From: Massiliimalia timonensis
GTDB lineage: Bacteria > Bacillota > Clostridia > Oscillospirales > Ruminococcaceae
Assembly: GCF_900186585.1 (NCBI RefSeq)
Contig: NZ_FYDD01000003.1
Span: 186,001 to 250,000 of the forward strand
Length of the DNA: 64,000 nucleotides
Reading direction: 5' to 3'
Made by a program: the position numbers and the translations under genes. Positions within the stretch are counted from its first letter, which is position 1. Each line of letters begins with the position of its first letter. The notes below the pieces were generated by a model. The model was not told where the DNA came from and made no database searches. It worked only from the letters and a program-made list of their open reading frames with translations. This document shows positions 42,869 to 51,434 of the stretch, piece after piece.

Positions 42869-43858
42869 ATGGAATACTTTTGGCAATATCTTAAACAACA
42901 TAAAAAAGTGATTGCGGTTTTCCTTTTATTTGTCCTTATTTTTGGCGTTACCTTTGCATTATATCAGTTGCCCCTTTCTGCAGTGCTCTATTCGGCTGGG
43001 CTTTGCGCCTGTCTGGGCATTGGAATCATGCTGTTTGATTTTAAAAACTTTGTGGAAAAACACCGGGCGTTAAAGCACCTGATGCAGGAAATTTTAGTAA
43101 ACTGTGAACATCTTCCTGTTCCCGCCGGGCTTTTAGAAACAGATTATCAGGAGATGGTGCGGCTATTGTTTGAAGCAAAAAAGGATCTGAACGACAAGAT
43201 GAACCATCGCTACACCGGGCTGGTGGAGTATTACACGATTTGGGCGCACCAGATCAAAACCCCTATTGCCTCCATGCGGTTGAACCTGCAAAATGAGGAC
43301 ACCCCGTTCAGCCGTGAGATCGGGGACGATTTGATGCGTATTGAGCAGTATGTGGAAATGGTTTTGATGGTGCTGAGACTGGATTCCAGCTCCACCGATT
43401 ATGTGTTGGCGGAATATGAGTTGGATGGAATCGTAAGGCAGGCGGTGAAGCGCTTTGCCTCCCAGTTTATCCGCAGAAAATTAAAACTGGCGTACCAGCC
43501 CCTTCACTGCAAGGTACTGACTGATGAGAAATGGCTGCTGTTTGTGATTGAGCAGGTGCTTTCCAACGCGTTGAAATACACCAAAACAGGCTCCGTCACC
43601 ATTGAGGTGGAAAGCCCTAAAACGCTTTGCATCCGGGATACTGGGATCGGGATCGCGCCAGAAGACTTGCCGCGCGTTTTTGAACAGGGCTATACGGGAT
43701 ATAATGGCCGGAGCGATAAAAAAGCCAGCGGGATCGGGCTTTATCTGTGCCGCCGCATCTGTGAAAATCTGGGACACAGGATCTGGGCGACTTCCAGTGT
43801 TGGAGAAGGAACGGTGATCCACATCAACCTAAACAGCGCCCAGTTGCAGGTAGAATGA
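42869..43858 (+). CDS. BceS-like intramembrane-sensing histidine kinase
   Basis: A 329-residue kinase with two closely spaced N-terminal membrane helices (about 15-32 and 37-55) and almost no outside loop, the signature of kinases that detect peptides through a partner BceAB transporter. The phosphoacceptor segment is WAHQIKTPIASMRL (H near 127); the ATPase domain has QVLSNALKYTKTG, IRDTGIGIAPEDL and GIGLYLCRRICENLG. Start ATG 42869 follows aggaag. The ABC genes follow after a 113-base regulatory gap. Confidence 0.94.
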   Translation: MEYFWQYLKQHKKVIAVFLLFVLIFGVTFALYQLPLSAVLYSAGLCACLGIGIMLFDFKNFVEKHRALKHLMQEILVNCEHLPVPAGLLETDYQEMVRLLFEAKKDLNDKMNHRYTGLVEYYTIWAHQIKTPIASMRLNLQNEDTPFSREIGDDLMRIEQYVEMVLMVLRLDSSSTDYVLAEYELDGIVRQAVKRFASQFIRRKLKLAYQPLHCKVLTDEKWLLFVIEQVLSNALKYTKTGSVTIEVESPKTLCIRDTGIGIAPEDLPRVFEQGYTGYNGRSDKKASGIGLYLCRRICENLGHRIWATSSVGEGTVIHINLNSAQLQVE

Positions 43859-43870
43859 CCTTTCTTTCAA

Positions 43871-43939
43871 AAATGTAAGATGAACAAAGGGAAATGTAAG
43901 CCGAATCTATGGCAGGGCATTTCTCTTTTTTGTTACAAT
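43871..43939 (+). promoter_or_regulatory. bceAB-type promoter with TGTAA repeats
   Basis: AAATGTAAG occurs at 43871-43879 and 43892-43900, 21 bases apart (two helical turns). A -10 element TACAAT lies at 43934-43939; no good -35 is seen, as expected for an activator-dependent promoter. TGTAA half-sites are known for BceR-like regulators; the link to this regulator is inferred. Confidence 0.65.
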
Positions 43940-43971
43940 AAGCTTGAAAGAAAAACATGGAGGGATACACG

Positions 43972-44736
43972 ATGCCACTATTAGAAGTCAGTAATCTAAA
44001 AAAAATATATACCACCCGTTTTGGCGGCAATCAGGTCCAGGCGCTGAGAAACGTAAATTTCAGCGTGGAAAAAGGGGAATACGTCGCGATCATGGGGGAA
44101 TCCGGTTCTGGGAAAACAACGCTGCTCAACATTTTAGCGGCTCTGGATAAGCCGACCGGCGGCACGGTTTTGTTGGACGGACGGGATCTTTCCAAAATCA
44201 AGGAATCCGATGTTGCAACATTCCGCCGCGATAATCTGGGGTTTGTATTCCAGGATTTTAATTTGCTGGATACCTTTTCCTTGCAGGATAACATCTTCCT
44301 GCCGCTGGTTCTGGAGGGAAAGGCATTCAAGGAAATGCGTCAGCGTCTTTTGCCCATTGCCTCCCAGCTTGGGATCTCTGACCTACTTTCCAAGTATCCA
44401 TACGAGGTTTCGGGCGGGCAGAAACAGCGTGCGGCGGTTGCCAGGGCGCTGATCACCGATCCAAGGCTGATCTTAGCCGACGAACCGACCGGGGCGCTGG
44501 ATTCCAAGTCTACGGACGAGCTGCTGCGGCTGTTTTCTGAAATCAATCAGGATGGGCAGACGATTTTAATGGTGACCCATTCTGTCAAGGCGGCCAGCCA
44601 CGCGCAGCGCGTCCTGTTTATCAAGGACGGCGAGGTGTTCCACCAGATCTACCGCGGAAACAGCACCAACGAACAGCTTTACCAGAAAATTTCTGACACG
44701 CTGACCATTCTTGCGACGGGCGGTGACAGACAATGA
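43972..44736 (+). CDS. BceA-like ABC transporter ATPase
   Basis: A 254-residue ATPase of the MacB/LolD group used by peptide-resistance transporters. Walker A GESGSGKTT, the Q-loop VFQDFNLLDTF, signature VSGGQKQRAAVARAL, Walker B LILADEPTGALDSKS and the H-loop MVTHS are all intact. ATG 43972 follows a gaggg site; the in-frame ATG at 43957 lacks one. Its stop codon overlaps the start of the permease (ATGA), so the two are coupled. It energises removal or shielding of antimicrobial peptides (family knowledge). Confidence 0.95.
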   Translation: MPLLEVSNLKKIYTTRFGGNQVQALRNVNFSVEKGEYVAIMGESGSGKTTLLNILAALDKPTGGTVLLDGRDLSKIKESDVATFRRDNLGFVFQDFNLLDTFSLQDNIFLPLVLEGKAFKEMRQRLLPIASQLGISDLLSKYPYEVSGGQKQRAAVARALITDPRLILADEPTGALDSKSTDELLRLFSEINQDGQTILMVTHSVKAASHAQRVLFIKDGEVFHQIYRGNSTNEQLYQKISDTLTILATGGDRQ

Positions 44737-46760
44737 AACACGGATTCTATCCAAAACTGGCAATGACCGGGATCTCCAAAAACCGGAAAACCTATATTCC
44801 GTATATCCTCACCTGTATCGGGATGGTGATGATGTACTATATTGTTTCGTTCCTGTCTGTGAATGACAGTGTGCGCGACCTGCGGGGCGGCAACGAAATG
44901 CAGATGATCCTGCAGATGGGCTGCGGGGTGATCGGGTTCTTTTCTTTAGTTTTCCTGTTTTACACCAATTCCTTTTTAATGCGCCGGCGGAAAAAAGAGT
45001 TTGGGCTTTACAATATTTTAGGGATGGGAAAATGGAATCTGGCCAGGATCTTGTTCTTTGAATGCCTGATCATTGCGGTGATTGCTTTGGCGGCGGGGCT
45101 GTTCTGCGGAATTATGTTTTCCAAAATCGCTGAACTGGTGATGATTCACATTTTGCAGGGGGAAGTAAACTTTTCCTTTTCGATCGACTTTTCTGTGATC
45201 GTGCAGACTGTTAGCGTATTCTGTCTGATCTTTCTACTGATCTTTTTGAACGCTCTGCGGCAGATCCGGCTGGCAAATCCAGTAGAACTGCTGCGCAGTG
45301 AAACGGTGGGAGAAAAACCGCCGCGCGTTAACTGGGTGTTTGCGCTTTTGGGGCTGATCATTTTAGCGGGGGCCTATTATCTGGCGGTTTCTATCAAAGA
45401 CCCGATGTCCGCGCTGATCTGGTTCTTTGTGGCGGTCATCATGGTCATTATCGCCACATACCTGCTGTTTATTGCAGGCTCGGTGGCCCTGTGCCGGATT
45501 TTGCAGAAAAATAAGCGCTATTACTATAAGACCAACCACTTTGTTTCGGTTTCATCTATGGTTTACCGGATGAAGAGAAACGGCGCAGGGCTGGCGTCCA
45601 TCTGTATTTTGTCAACCATGGTGCTGGTGATGCTCTCCTCTACCGTGTGCCTGTATTTGGGAACTGAGGACAGTATGCGAAACCGTTATCCCAGAAATAT
45701 TGTGATAGACACCTTTTCTGTGGAAGATCAAAGCGTGGAAACGGTGCATCAGGCGATTTCTGATACGCTGCAACAATATCATGTAAGCGAAAAGGATTTG
45801 CTGCATTACCGGTATTTGGATGTGGGCGGCTATTTTCAAGAGGACCAAGTGATCTTTGACCAGAATAGCCTGTCCGGTTGGGAACTGGCAGATACAGAGA
45901 ACATCCGTCAGTTGTTCGTTGTGCCGCTGGAGGATTATAACCGCCTGATGGGCAAAGAGGAAACACTGGCTGAAAATGAGGTAATGATCTATAATACAAA
46001 GGGCTCGGAATATCTGTATGATACCATTACTCTTCAGGGCGGCGGGACTTGGAATGTGAAAAAGGTCATCCCGGATTTCGTGGACAACGGCACAGACGCA
46101 ATGCAAATTATATCCACGCTGTATTTATTTGTCCCTGACCTTGAGGCAATGGAGCAGATCTTTGATGCGCAGGCAGAAATTTATGGAGATAACCGCTCCT
46201 ATAAACATGACTACTATGGTTTTGATTTAAGCTGTGATGATGAAACGCAGCTTTTGCTTACCGGGACGCTGCGGGAGTCGATCCAGCAGTTAGGGGAGGA
46301 CGAAGCCTTTCCGAAGGTTACGGTGGAAGGTGTGGCAGAGGAACGCACCGGATTTTATGCCCTGTACGGAGGATTGTTTTTTCTGGGCGTGCTGTTAGGG
46401 ATCGTCTTTATTCTGGGCGCGGTGCTGATTATGTATTATAAGCAGATTACCGAAGGCTATGAGGATCAGAAACGGTTTGAGATCCTGCAAAAGGTGGGAA
46501 TGACGAAAAAGGAGATCAAGAAAAGCGTCAATTCCCAAGTGCTTACCGTCTTTTTTCTGCCGCTGATCGCGGCGGGCGTGCATGTGGGCTTTGCGTTCCC
46601 GCTGATCCATAAGCTTCTGGCATTGTTCAGCCTGACGAACACATGGCTTTTGATCGGGATCACGGTAGGGTCGTATTTGTTGTTCGCGTTGTTTTATGTG
46701 GTGGTATATCTGATTACTTCCAAATCATATTATGGGATTGTAAGCAGGAAGGAATCGTAG
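44733..46760 (+). CDS. BceB-like ABC transporter permease
   Basis: A 675-residue FtsX-type permease with ten predicted membrane helices: one, then groups of three, then a large extracellular domain (about 300-540; YPRNIVIDTFSVEDQ, TLYLFVPDLEAMEQ), and a C-terminal group. This layout is unique to BceB-type permeases, where the extracellular domain binds the peptide antibiotic complex and signals to the BceS kinase. It starts in ATGA overlap with the ATPase gene. The 43-residue small membrane protein follows after 22 bases. Confidence 0.94.
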   Translation: MKHGFYPKLAMTGISKNRKTYIPYILTCIGMVMMYYIVSFLSVNDSVRDLRGGNEMQMILQMGCGVIGFFSLVFLFYTNSFLMRRRKKEFGLYNILGMGKWNLARILFFECLIIAVIALAAGLFCGIMFSKIAELVMIHILQGEVNFSFSIDFSVIVQTVSVFCLIFLLIFLNALRQIRLANPVELLRSETVGEKPPRVNWVFALLGLIILAGAYYLAVSIKDPMSALIWFFVAVIMVIIATYLLFIAGSVALCRILQKNKRYYYKTNHFVSVSSMVYRMKRNGAGLASICILSTMVLVMLSSTVCLYLGTEDSMRNRYPRNIVIDTFSVEDQSVETVHQAISDTLQQYHVSEKDLLHYRYLDVGGYFQEDQVIFDQNSLSGWELADTENIRQLFVVPLEDYNRLMGKEETLAENEVMIYNTKGSEYLYDTITLQGGGTWNVKKVIPDFVDNGTDAMQIISTLYLFVPDLEAMEQIFDAQAEIYGDNRSYKHDYYGFDLSCDDETQLLLTGTLRESIQQLGEDEAFPKVTVEGVAEERTGFYALYGGLFFLGVLLGIVFILGAVLIMYYKQITEGYEDQKRFEILQKVGMTKKEIKKSVNSQVLTVFFLPLIAAGVHVGFAFPLIHKLLALFSLTNTWLLIGITVGSYLLFALFYVVVYLITSKSYYGIVSRKES

Positions 46761-46782
46761 AACAGGCAAGGGGGAACAAGGA

Positions 46783-46914
46783 ATGCTCGAAATAGCTCGG
46801 TGGGAGTCGGTTTGGCAGGTCGTGGTGGACCTTTGGCTGCTGCTGGCAGGGCTGGCTGTTGTGACGATCTTGGTGCTGTTTGTGATCTGCTGGATCAGGA
46901 AAAATAAAAAATAA
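46783..46914 (+). CDS. Small single-helix membrane protein (43 aa) downstream of the BceAB-like genes
   Basis: ATG 46783 follows aagggggaacaagga, a reasonable ribosome site. The product MLEIARWESVWQVVVDLW... has one strong membrane helix (LWLLLAGLAVVTILVLFVICWI, about residues 17-38) and a basic end RKNKK, so the C-terminus should face the cytoplasm. It lies 22 bases after the permease stop and directly before the operon terminator at 46917, with no other gene between, which supports it as the last gene of the operon. No family recognised. It might assist or modulate the transporter or kinase; this is inference. Confidence 0.62.
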   Translation: MLEIARWESVWQVVVDLWLLLAGLAVVTILVLFVICWIRKNKK

Positions 46915-46916
46915 GA

Positions 46917-46952
46917 AAAAGGGCAAAAAGCAAACCTGCTTTTTGCCCTTTT
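46917..46952 (+). terminator. Terminator of the Bce-type operon
   Basis: aaaagggcaaaaagca (46917-46932) and tgctttttgccctttt (46937-46952), loop aacc; 16-bp stem with a T-rich end. Confidence 0.92.
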
Positions 46953-47036
46953 GAAAATTGGCTGAAGAAAAATACCGCGGTTTATTTTATACGGCTTTAC
47001 CTTATGTAAAAAGATAGAAAAATCTTCCATCAAAAA

Positions 47037-47065
47037 TTGTAAAACAGCTGGTTTTATGATATACT
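47037..47065 (+). promoter_or_regulatory. Promoter of the acetyltransferase-membrane fusion gene
   Basis: TTGTAA (47037-47042), 17 bases, TATACT (47060-47065). The leader to ATG 47204 is about 130 bases; no known element was recognised in it. Confidence 0.65.
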
Positions 47066-47203
47066 GATTCATCATGACAGACATGGCAGGCTATCCGCGG
47101 TATGTTTGACAGGCGGCACGATGAGCCGGTGATTTTATATTCCGGTTCGACAAAACAGTGGCTCACCGTTTGCGGAAAACAGATTGATCGAAAGGGGTAA
47201 AAA

Positions 47204-48265
47204 ATGGATAAGATCACGGTGCGGGAAATGGCAGCCGGCGAGGAAAAAACGGTAAAAGAGATCGGGAAAAGGGCCTTTACGGGATTTGAAAGCCTATGGG
47301 TACCTAAACCAAAGCAGGCATTAGTGGCAGTTTTGGATGGAAGGATCGTAGGGGCGGTCCTATATAAATTCCTAGATCATCAGGGAAACAAGACCGGTTA
47401 TGTGGATTATGCCTTTGTAGACCCTGAATTTCATGGGCTGGGGATTGGAACGGTCCTGTACCGAAAGGCCGTCAGCTTTTTGTGGAAACAGGGCTGTGAC
47501 GCCCTGACGGCAATCGTAAAGGACGACAACGTAAGCTCTTGGAGCTTGTTTTTGAAAAACGGATTCAGCCGGGTCAGCCTGCCGGAACTGGTGCGGCAGT
47601 TTGGCTTTGGCGGCATGCTGAAGCATTACTTTGCCACCCCCTTTTGTATTGGGATCGGGATGGAATACTACGTGGCGTTAAAGGACGGTTCCTGCCCTTC
47701 TGGAAAAGAAGGAACGGGAAAACAGGTTTTCGCATATCTGCTTTCAAACCTGATATTGATCGGAGCGGCCGGCGTTTTCCGGTCACACTATTTTTTTGAG
47801 TTTGCTGCGGCCTTTTTGCTTTTGTTAGTGGTCGGGATCGTGACCGGATTCCTTGGCACCCGATTTTCAAAACGCGGCTGGACGTTCCGGCACAATAACG
47901 GCGGGGCAGCGATTTGTGCGGTGATCAATCTGTTTGGAGCCTATCCCATGATCGGCAACTGGTATCCGCGGCATTATGAAAATACGAAGGCGTTCCGCCG
48001 GGATTTGGGCGTTGTGGCGTTCCTTGAGTGGCTGGTACTGTTGATTATCATGCTGTTGACCGGTCTGATCGGGTCGGACAGCGGGCATATATTAGCGTTA
48101 GGGCAGATCAGCGCGTTATTTTTGTTTTACCGCATGATTCCCTGTTACCCGTTTGAATCCTTTGGCGGTAGACGGGTGCTGAACTGGAACAGATGGGCCT
48201 ATGGGCTGATGACGTTTCTTTCGGCAGGAGCGATCGCATTTGGCATCATTTCATCTTTGCAATAA
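47204..48265 (+). CDS. GNAT acetyltransferase fused to a multi-helix membrane domain
   Basis: A 353-residue two-part protein. Residues 1-155 are a GNAT domain (VDYAFVDPEFHGLGIGTVLYRKAV, with the acetyl-CoA loop HGLGIGT; NVSSWSLFLKNGFSRV). Residues about 170-353 hold about six membrane helices. The end, YRMIPCYPFESFGGRRVLNWNRWAY, resembles the last conserved motif of site-2 proteases (P...DG.kvl.WN), but no HExxH zinc motif is present, so if it derives from that family it is inactive as a protease. ATG 47204 follows gaaagggg. Monocistronic. Possibly modifies a membrane-associated target; substrate unknown. Confidence 0.75.
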   Translation: MDKITVREMAAGEEKTVKEIGKRAFTGFESLWVPKPKQALVAVLDGRIVGAVLYKFLDHQGNKTGYVDYAFVDPEFHGLGIGTVLYRKAVSFLWKQGCDALTAIVKDDNVSSWSLFLKNGFSRVSLPELVRQFGFGGMLKHYFATPFCIGIGMEYYVALKDGSCPSGKEGTGKQVFAYLLSNLILIGAAGVFRSHYFFEFAAAFLLLLVVGIVTGFLGTRFSKRGWTFRHNNGGAAICAVINLFGAYPMIGNWYPRHYENTKAFRRDLGVVAFLEWLVLLIIMLLTGLIGSDSGHILALGQISALFLFYRMIPCYPFESFGGRRVLNWNRWAYGLMTFLSAGAIAFGIISSLQ

Positions 48266-48285
48266 AAAACAAAAGAGCCTAACCG

Positions 48286-48324
48286 AAAGCGGATACTAGG
48301 GTAAATTGTCCCTGTATCCGCTTT
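48286..48324 (+). terminator. Hairpin after the fusion gene
   Basis: aaagcggata (48286-48295) pairs with tatccgcttt (48315-48324), with additional GGG/CCC pairing inside. The U tract is poor (aaatta follows). Confidence 0.65.
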
Positions 48325-48700
48325 AAATTATATCGTTAAGCAATCGACCAGAATCATCATCGCCTAAGACAGCCAAAACATATTTTTTAGTCTAGTTTGC
48401 ACCTGGGATCCAACGGTCAAAAATTTGGGCAAGAAAATTCCAATATTTCTATTTCACGCTGATGGGCAAAGTTATAATCAATGATCTTAAACAGGCTGCT
48501 TTATGGCGTGCTCCTCCCGGGATATATAGCCTGCGAAGTTTAATATGCAATTGCTATCAACACTGGAGAGTGTGTCTGATAAATACAAAATAGCTATAAA
48601 TCTAACATGTTGTGATATTAAAAATAAATTGAATAGTATGCTTGTGTAAAAGTAAAAATGGAATTGAGAGATTTGCATCGAAAAAAGGATTTTTTAAGGG
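48325..48700. other. AT-rich stretch without a recognisable gene
   Basis: No frame with a ribosome site and family resemblance was found on either strand. It leads into the decayed peptidase gene and probably includes its old promoter region. Confidence 0.6.
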
Positions 48701-49226
48701 GAGCTTACTGGTGTTATCGCAGCGCTTTTGGTTTCAGGACTTATATTTGGAGGCGTGATGGGATTTCGGCATCTGCCTTTGGCAGTCAAAGATGTGAAAA
48801 AGTTGTCTGAAATAAAAGAAATCATCGATAAGGAATATCTGTGGGCAGCAGACGATAATGCCCTTGCTATACAACCTTTACCAGAGTTATACTTACGGCA
48901 TGGATGATATCGATGTTTAATACTATTCCCCGGAAGAAATGGAAACTATGGAAAGAGATCTGTCAGGACAGTTAAGCGGTATCGGCGGTGTCCTTGAACA
49001 GGATTTTTCTTCCGGGGTCATTACGGTCTCTGAAATTCAGGAGGGTTCACCAGCGCAGGAAGAAAAAAGCACCTTGATTGCCCAAATTGGCGAAAAAGTT
49101 ATCCTATATCCCCAGCGGATGAGCCAGACACAGCAGGAGCTTTTTCAGCTTGAGCTAGGGGAAGAAATGTGGCAGGAAGTGTTAGAACGTGTTTCTGGAA
49201 ACGAAAGGGTCCTGATAGATATGTAG
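48701..49226 (+). pseudogene. Decayed S41-family (C-terminal processing) peptidase
   Basis: Fragments of the N-terminal half remain. First a membrane anchor and linker in one frame (LVSGLIFGGVMGFRHLPLAV... KEIIDKEYLW), then after a frameshift near 48872 the pattern LYQSYTYGMDDIDV, a stop TAA at 48918-48920, and in the same frame YYSPEEMETMERDLSGQLSGIGGVLEQ with SGVITVSEIQEGSPAQE, the start of the PDZ domain. S41 peptidases (CtpA/CtpB) normally read DPYSxYYSPEE here. The PDZ end is garbled and the catalytic Ser/Lys region is absent before the stop at 49226. No functional product is expected. CtpB-like enzymes act in sporulation signalling, but this copy's role is lost. Confidence 0.72.
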
Positions 49227-49317
49227 TGCTTAGGCAACATTGGATGTTGACGGGGAACAGAACGCGAAATGGAGAAGCGGGAGAGAAAGCCTGCAAGCTT
49301 TTTATGACACAGATGAT

Positions 49318-49356
49318 AAAAACAGCAGCCAGCGTATACGCTGGCTGCTGTTTTTT
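49318..49356. terminator. Palindromic terminator downstream of murC
   Basis: aacagcagccagcgta (49321-49336) and tacgctggctgctgtt (49337-49352) are perfect inverted copies without spacer, flanked by A on the left and T6 on the right. It lies about 100 bases past the leftward murC end and can act in both directions. Confidence 0.85.
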
Positions 49357-49455
49357 GTTGCCCGGAGGTACTATCCGTTGATGGCCCCTGTTTGAAAGCA
49401 TGCATAAGAACCTCACTTTTTATAAGGTAAGGGCTTATCCTAGTAGTAACTGCTT

Positions 49456-50838
49456 TTATCTATTCTTGCGTTTGAGCTTTTCTGTGATTAGATGCGCGCA
49501 TTTGTTGACATCGCCGCAGCCTAAGGTGATGATGATGTCACCCGGCCTCGCAATAGATACGACATAGTCTGAGATCTCTTCAAACTCTGGGAACCAGACA
49601 CAGCCGGGGATTTTTTCAGCCAGATCCTTTGTATAAATACCGATCGTGTTCTTTTCCCGTGAACCCATGATCTCACTCAATATAGTGAGGTCGGCGATCG
49701 ACAGCACCTTTGCAAAATCATCTAAAAGACGTGCGGTACGGGAATAGGTAAAGGGCTGGTGCACTGCGATCACCCGCTTGAAGTTCATGGATTTGGCTGC
49801 CTCCAGCGTTACTTTGATCTCTGCCGGATGGTGGCCGTAATCGTCTACGACGGTGATGCCGTTTATTTGATCCAGCACTTCAAACCGGCGGCAGGCCCCC
49901 TTGAAGTTAGACATTCCAAGATTCAGAAGCTCTGGCTTTATCCCGGACTCGACTGCACAGGCACAAGCGGCCACCGCATTGAGGACATTGTGCTGTCCCG
50001 GTACAAAAACGTCGATTTCGGTCAGCCTGCTTCCCTTGTGCATCAGCTCAAAACGGGAATGGACCCCGTCCAGAATGGTGATATTCTGAGGATAGTAGTC
50101 ATTCGCATCGGAAAGCCCAAAGGTCACAACTGGTTTTTCAAGTCCGCGCACCGCGCAGCGGGTGTTGGGGTCGTCTCCGTTGACGACCGCGAATTTTTGC
50201 GCGTTCCCAGCGAATGTCCGGAACGATGCGATCAGGTTTTCCAGTGTTTTAAAATATTCCATATGGTCTTCGTCGATATTTAAGATCAGGGAAATATCCG
50301 GTTTCAGCTTTAGAAAATGATCCATAAATTCACAGGCTTCGCAGATCATATTTTCACTTTTCCCGATCCGGCCGCTGCCGCCGATCGTGTGGAGCTTTCC
50401 TCCAATGACTACAGTCGGGTCGGCTTTGGCATCCATCATGATCTGGGTGAGCATGCTGGAGGTGGTGGTTTTACCGTGTGTTCCGCTGACACAGATGGTG
50501 TTCTGAAAATGCCCGGTCAGGATCCCTAAAAGGTCGCTTCGTTCCAAAACAGGTACGCCGCTCGCCTTTGCGGCAATCAGTTCTTCGTTGTCTGCCATGA
50601 TCGCAGCCGTATGTACGATCAGGTCTGCGCCCTTGATGTTTTCTGCCCGCTGTCCAAGCATGACGGGGATGCCCATTTCCTGGATGCGGTCTAAGGTGTC
50701 GGTGGGGTTGTTGTCCGAACCTGTCAGGTAATATCCTTGTGCATGCAAGATCTGCGCCAGGGGGTACATGCCGGAACCCCCGATCCCGATAAAATGAATA
50801 TGTTTTTTATCTTTTAAAACACTGTCGTTCAAATTCAA
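49456..50838 (-). CDS. murC: UDP-N-acetylmuramate--L-alanine ligase
   Basis: A 460-residue Mur ligase adding L-Ala to UDP-MurNAc in the cytoplasm. GIGGSGMYPLA binds the UDP substrate, VSGTHGKTTTSSM is the ATP loop, and NIDEDHMEYF and DDYGHHPAEIK are MurC-typical. TTG 50838 is chosen because ggaagggt lies 10 bases upstream; TTG 50847 is in frame but too close to the site. It lies apart from the main division cluster, on the opposite strand, next to spoVG. The sequence reads DQINGITVVDDYGHHP, as in functional enzymes. Confidence 0.94.
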   Translation of the reverse strand: MNLNDSVLKDKKHIHFIGIGGSGMYPLAQILHAQGYYLTGSDNNPTDTLDRIQEMGIPVMLGQRAENIKGADLIVHTAAIMADNEELIAAKASGVPVLERSDLLGILTGHFQNTICVSGTHGKTTTSSMLTQIMMDAKADPTVVIGGKLHTIGGSGRIGKSENMICEACEFMDHFLKLKPDISLILNIDEDHMEYFKTLENLIASFRTFAGNAQKFAVVNGDDPNTRCAVRGLEKPVVTFGLSDANDYYPQNITILDGVHSRFELMHKGSRLTEIDVFVPGQHNVLNAVAACACAVESGIKPELLNLGMSNFKGACRRFEVLDQINGITVVDDYGHHPAEIKVTLEAAKSMNFKRVIAVHQPFTYSRTARLLDDFAKVLSIADLTILSEIMGSREKNTIGIYTKDLAEKIPGCVWFPEFEEISDYVVSIARPGDIIITLGCGDVNKCAHLITEKLKRKNR

Positions 50839-51067
50839 AACAACCAAACCCTTCCCATTTCTGTTTTTCAGTCCTTATTATTATATCACAAAAAAAGCGA
50901 AATTCACAACTTTCGTTTCTGAAGCAAAAATTTAATTAAATTAAGAAATTTCGTCGAAAACTGTAAAAAGTTTTGAAATGTTCAAAAAATGTAAACATTT
51001 CTATCGTAATCTTTTAAAGTTTATCGTTTATGATAGTCACATACTGAACAAAAGGGAGCGACGGAAA

Positions 51068-51364
51068 ATGAATATTACAGATATTAGAATCAGAAAACTA
51101 TTACATGACGGCAGACTAAGAGCAGTTGTTTCAATCACAGTCGATGACTTGTTAGCGATCCATGATATCAAGGTCATCGAAGGGCCGACCCGCTTGTTCG
51201 TGGCAATGCCAAGCCGGCGGGAGGAAAACGGGACGTTCCGCGATGTGGTGCACCCGATTTCTGCGCAGGCACGCGAGTACATGGAGACCGCGATCCTGGA
51301 AGCTTATGAACGGGAAGTAGCGCTTCATCAAGAAGAATTGGAAGAAACTGCCCCCGAAGAATAA
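51068..51364 (+). CDS. spoVG: Septation/sporulation regulator SpoVG
   Basis: A 98-residue nucleic-acid-binding protein. MNITDIRIRKL at the start, VSITVDDLLAIHDIKVIEGPTRLFVAMPSR in the middle and DVVHPISAQAREYMETAILEAYE are nearly invariant in the family. SpoVG influences septum placement in sporulation and, in other Firmicutes, envelope and virulence genes. ATG 51068 is chosen because aaagggag lies upstream; an in-frame start at 50978 has no site. Divergent from murC. Monocistronic, with a terminator directly after. Confidence 0.96.
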   Translation: MNITDIRIRKLLHDGRLRAVVSITVDDLLAIHDIKVIEGPTRLFVAMPSRREENGTFRDVVHPISAQAREYMETAILEAYEREVALHQEELEETAPEE

Positions 51365-51389
51365 CCCTTTTTTATTGCGTCATAAAATG

Positions 51390-51420
51390 GGACACAGAAG
51401 AAATTCTGTGTCCTTTTTTT
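51390..51420 (+). terminator. Terminator after spoVG
   Basis: ggacacagaa (51390-51399) and ttctgtgtcc (51404-51413), loop gaaa, then T7. Confidence 0.93.
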
Positions 51421-51434
51421 GCGCGTTTTTCTTT

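Noticed and set aside
45612-46106. Leftward frame within the BceB-like gene
   Set aside because: Antisense to a well-supported permease and without ribosome site or protein features.
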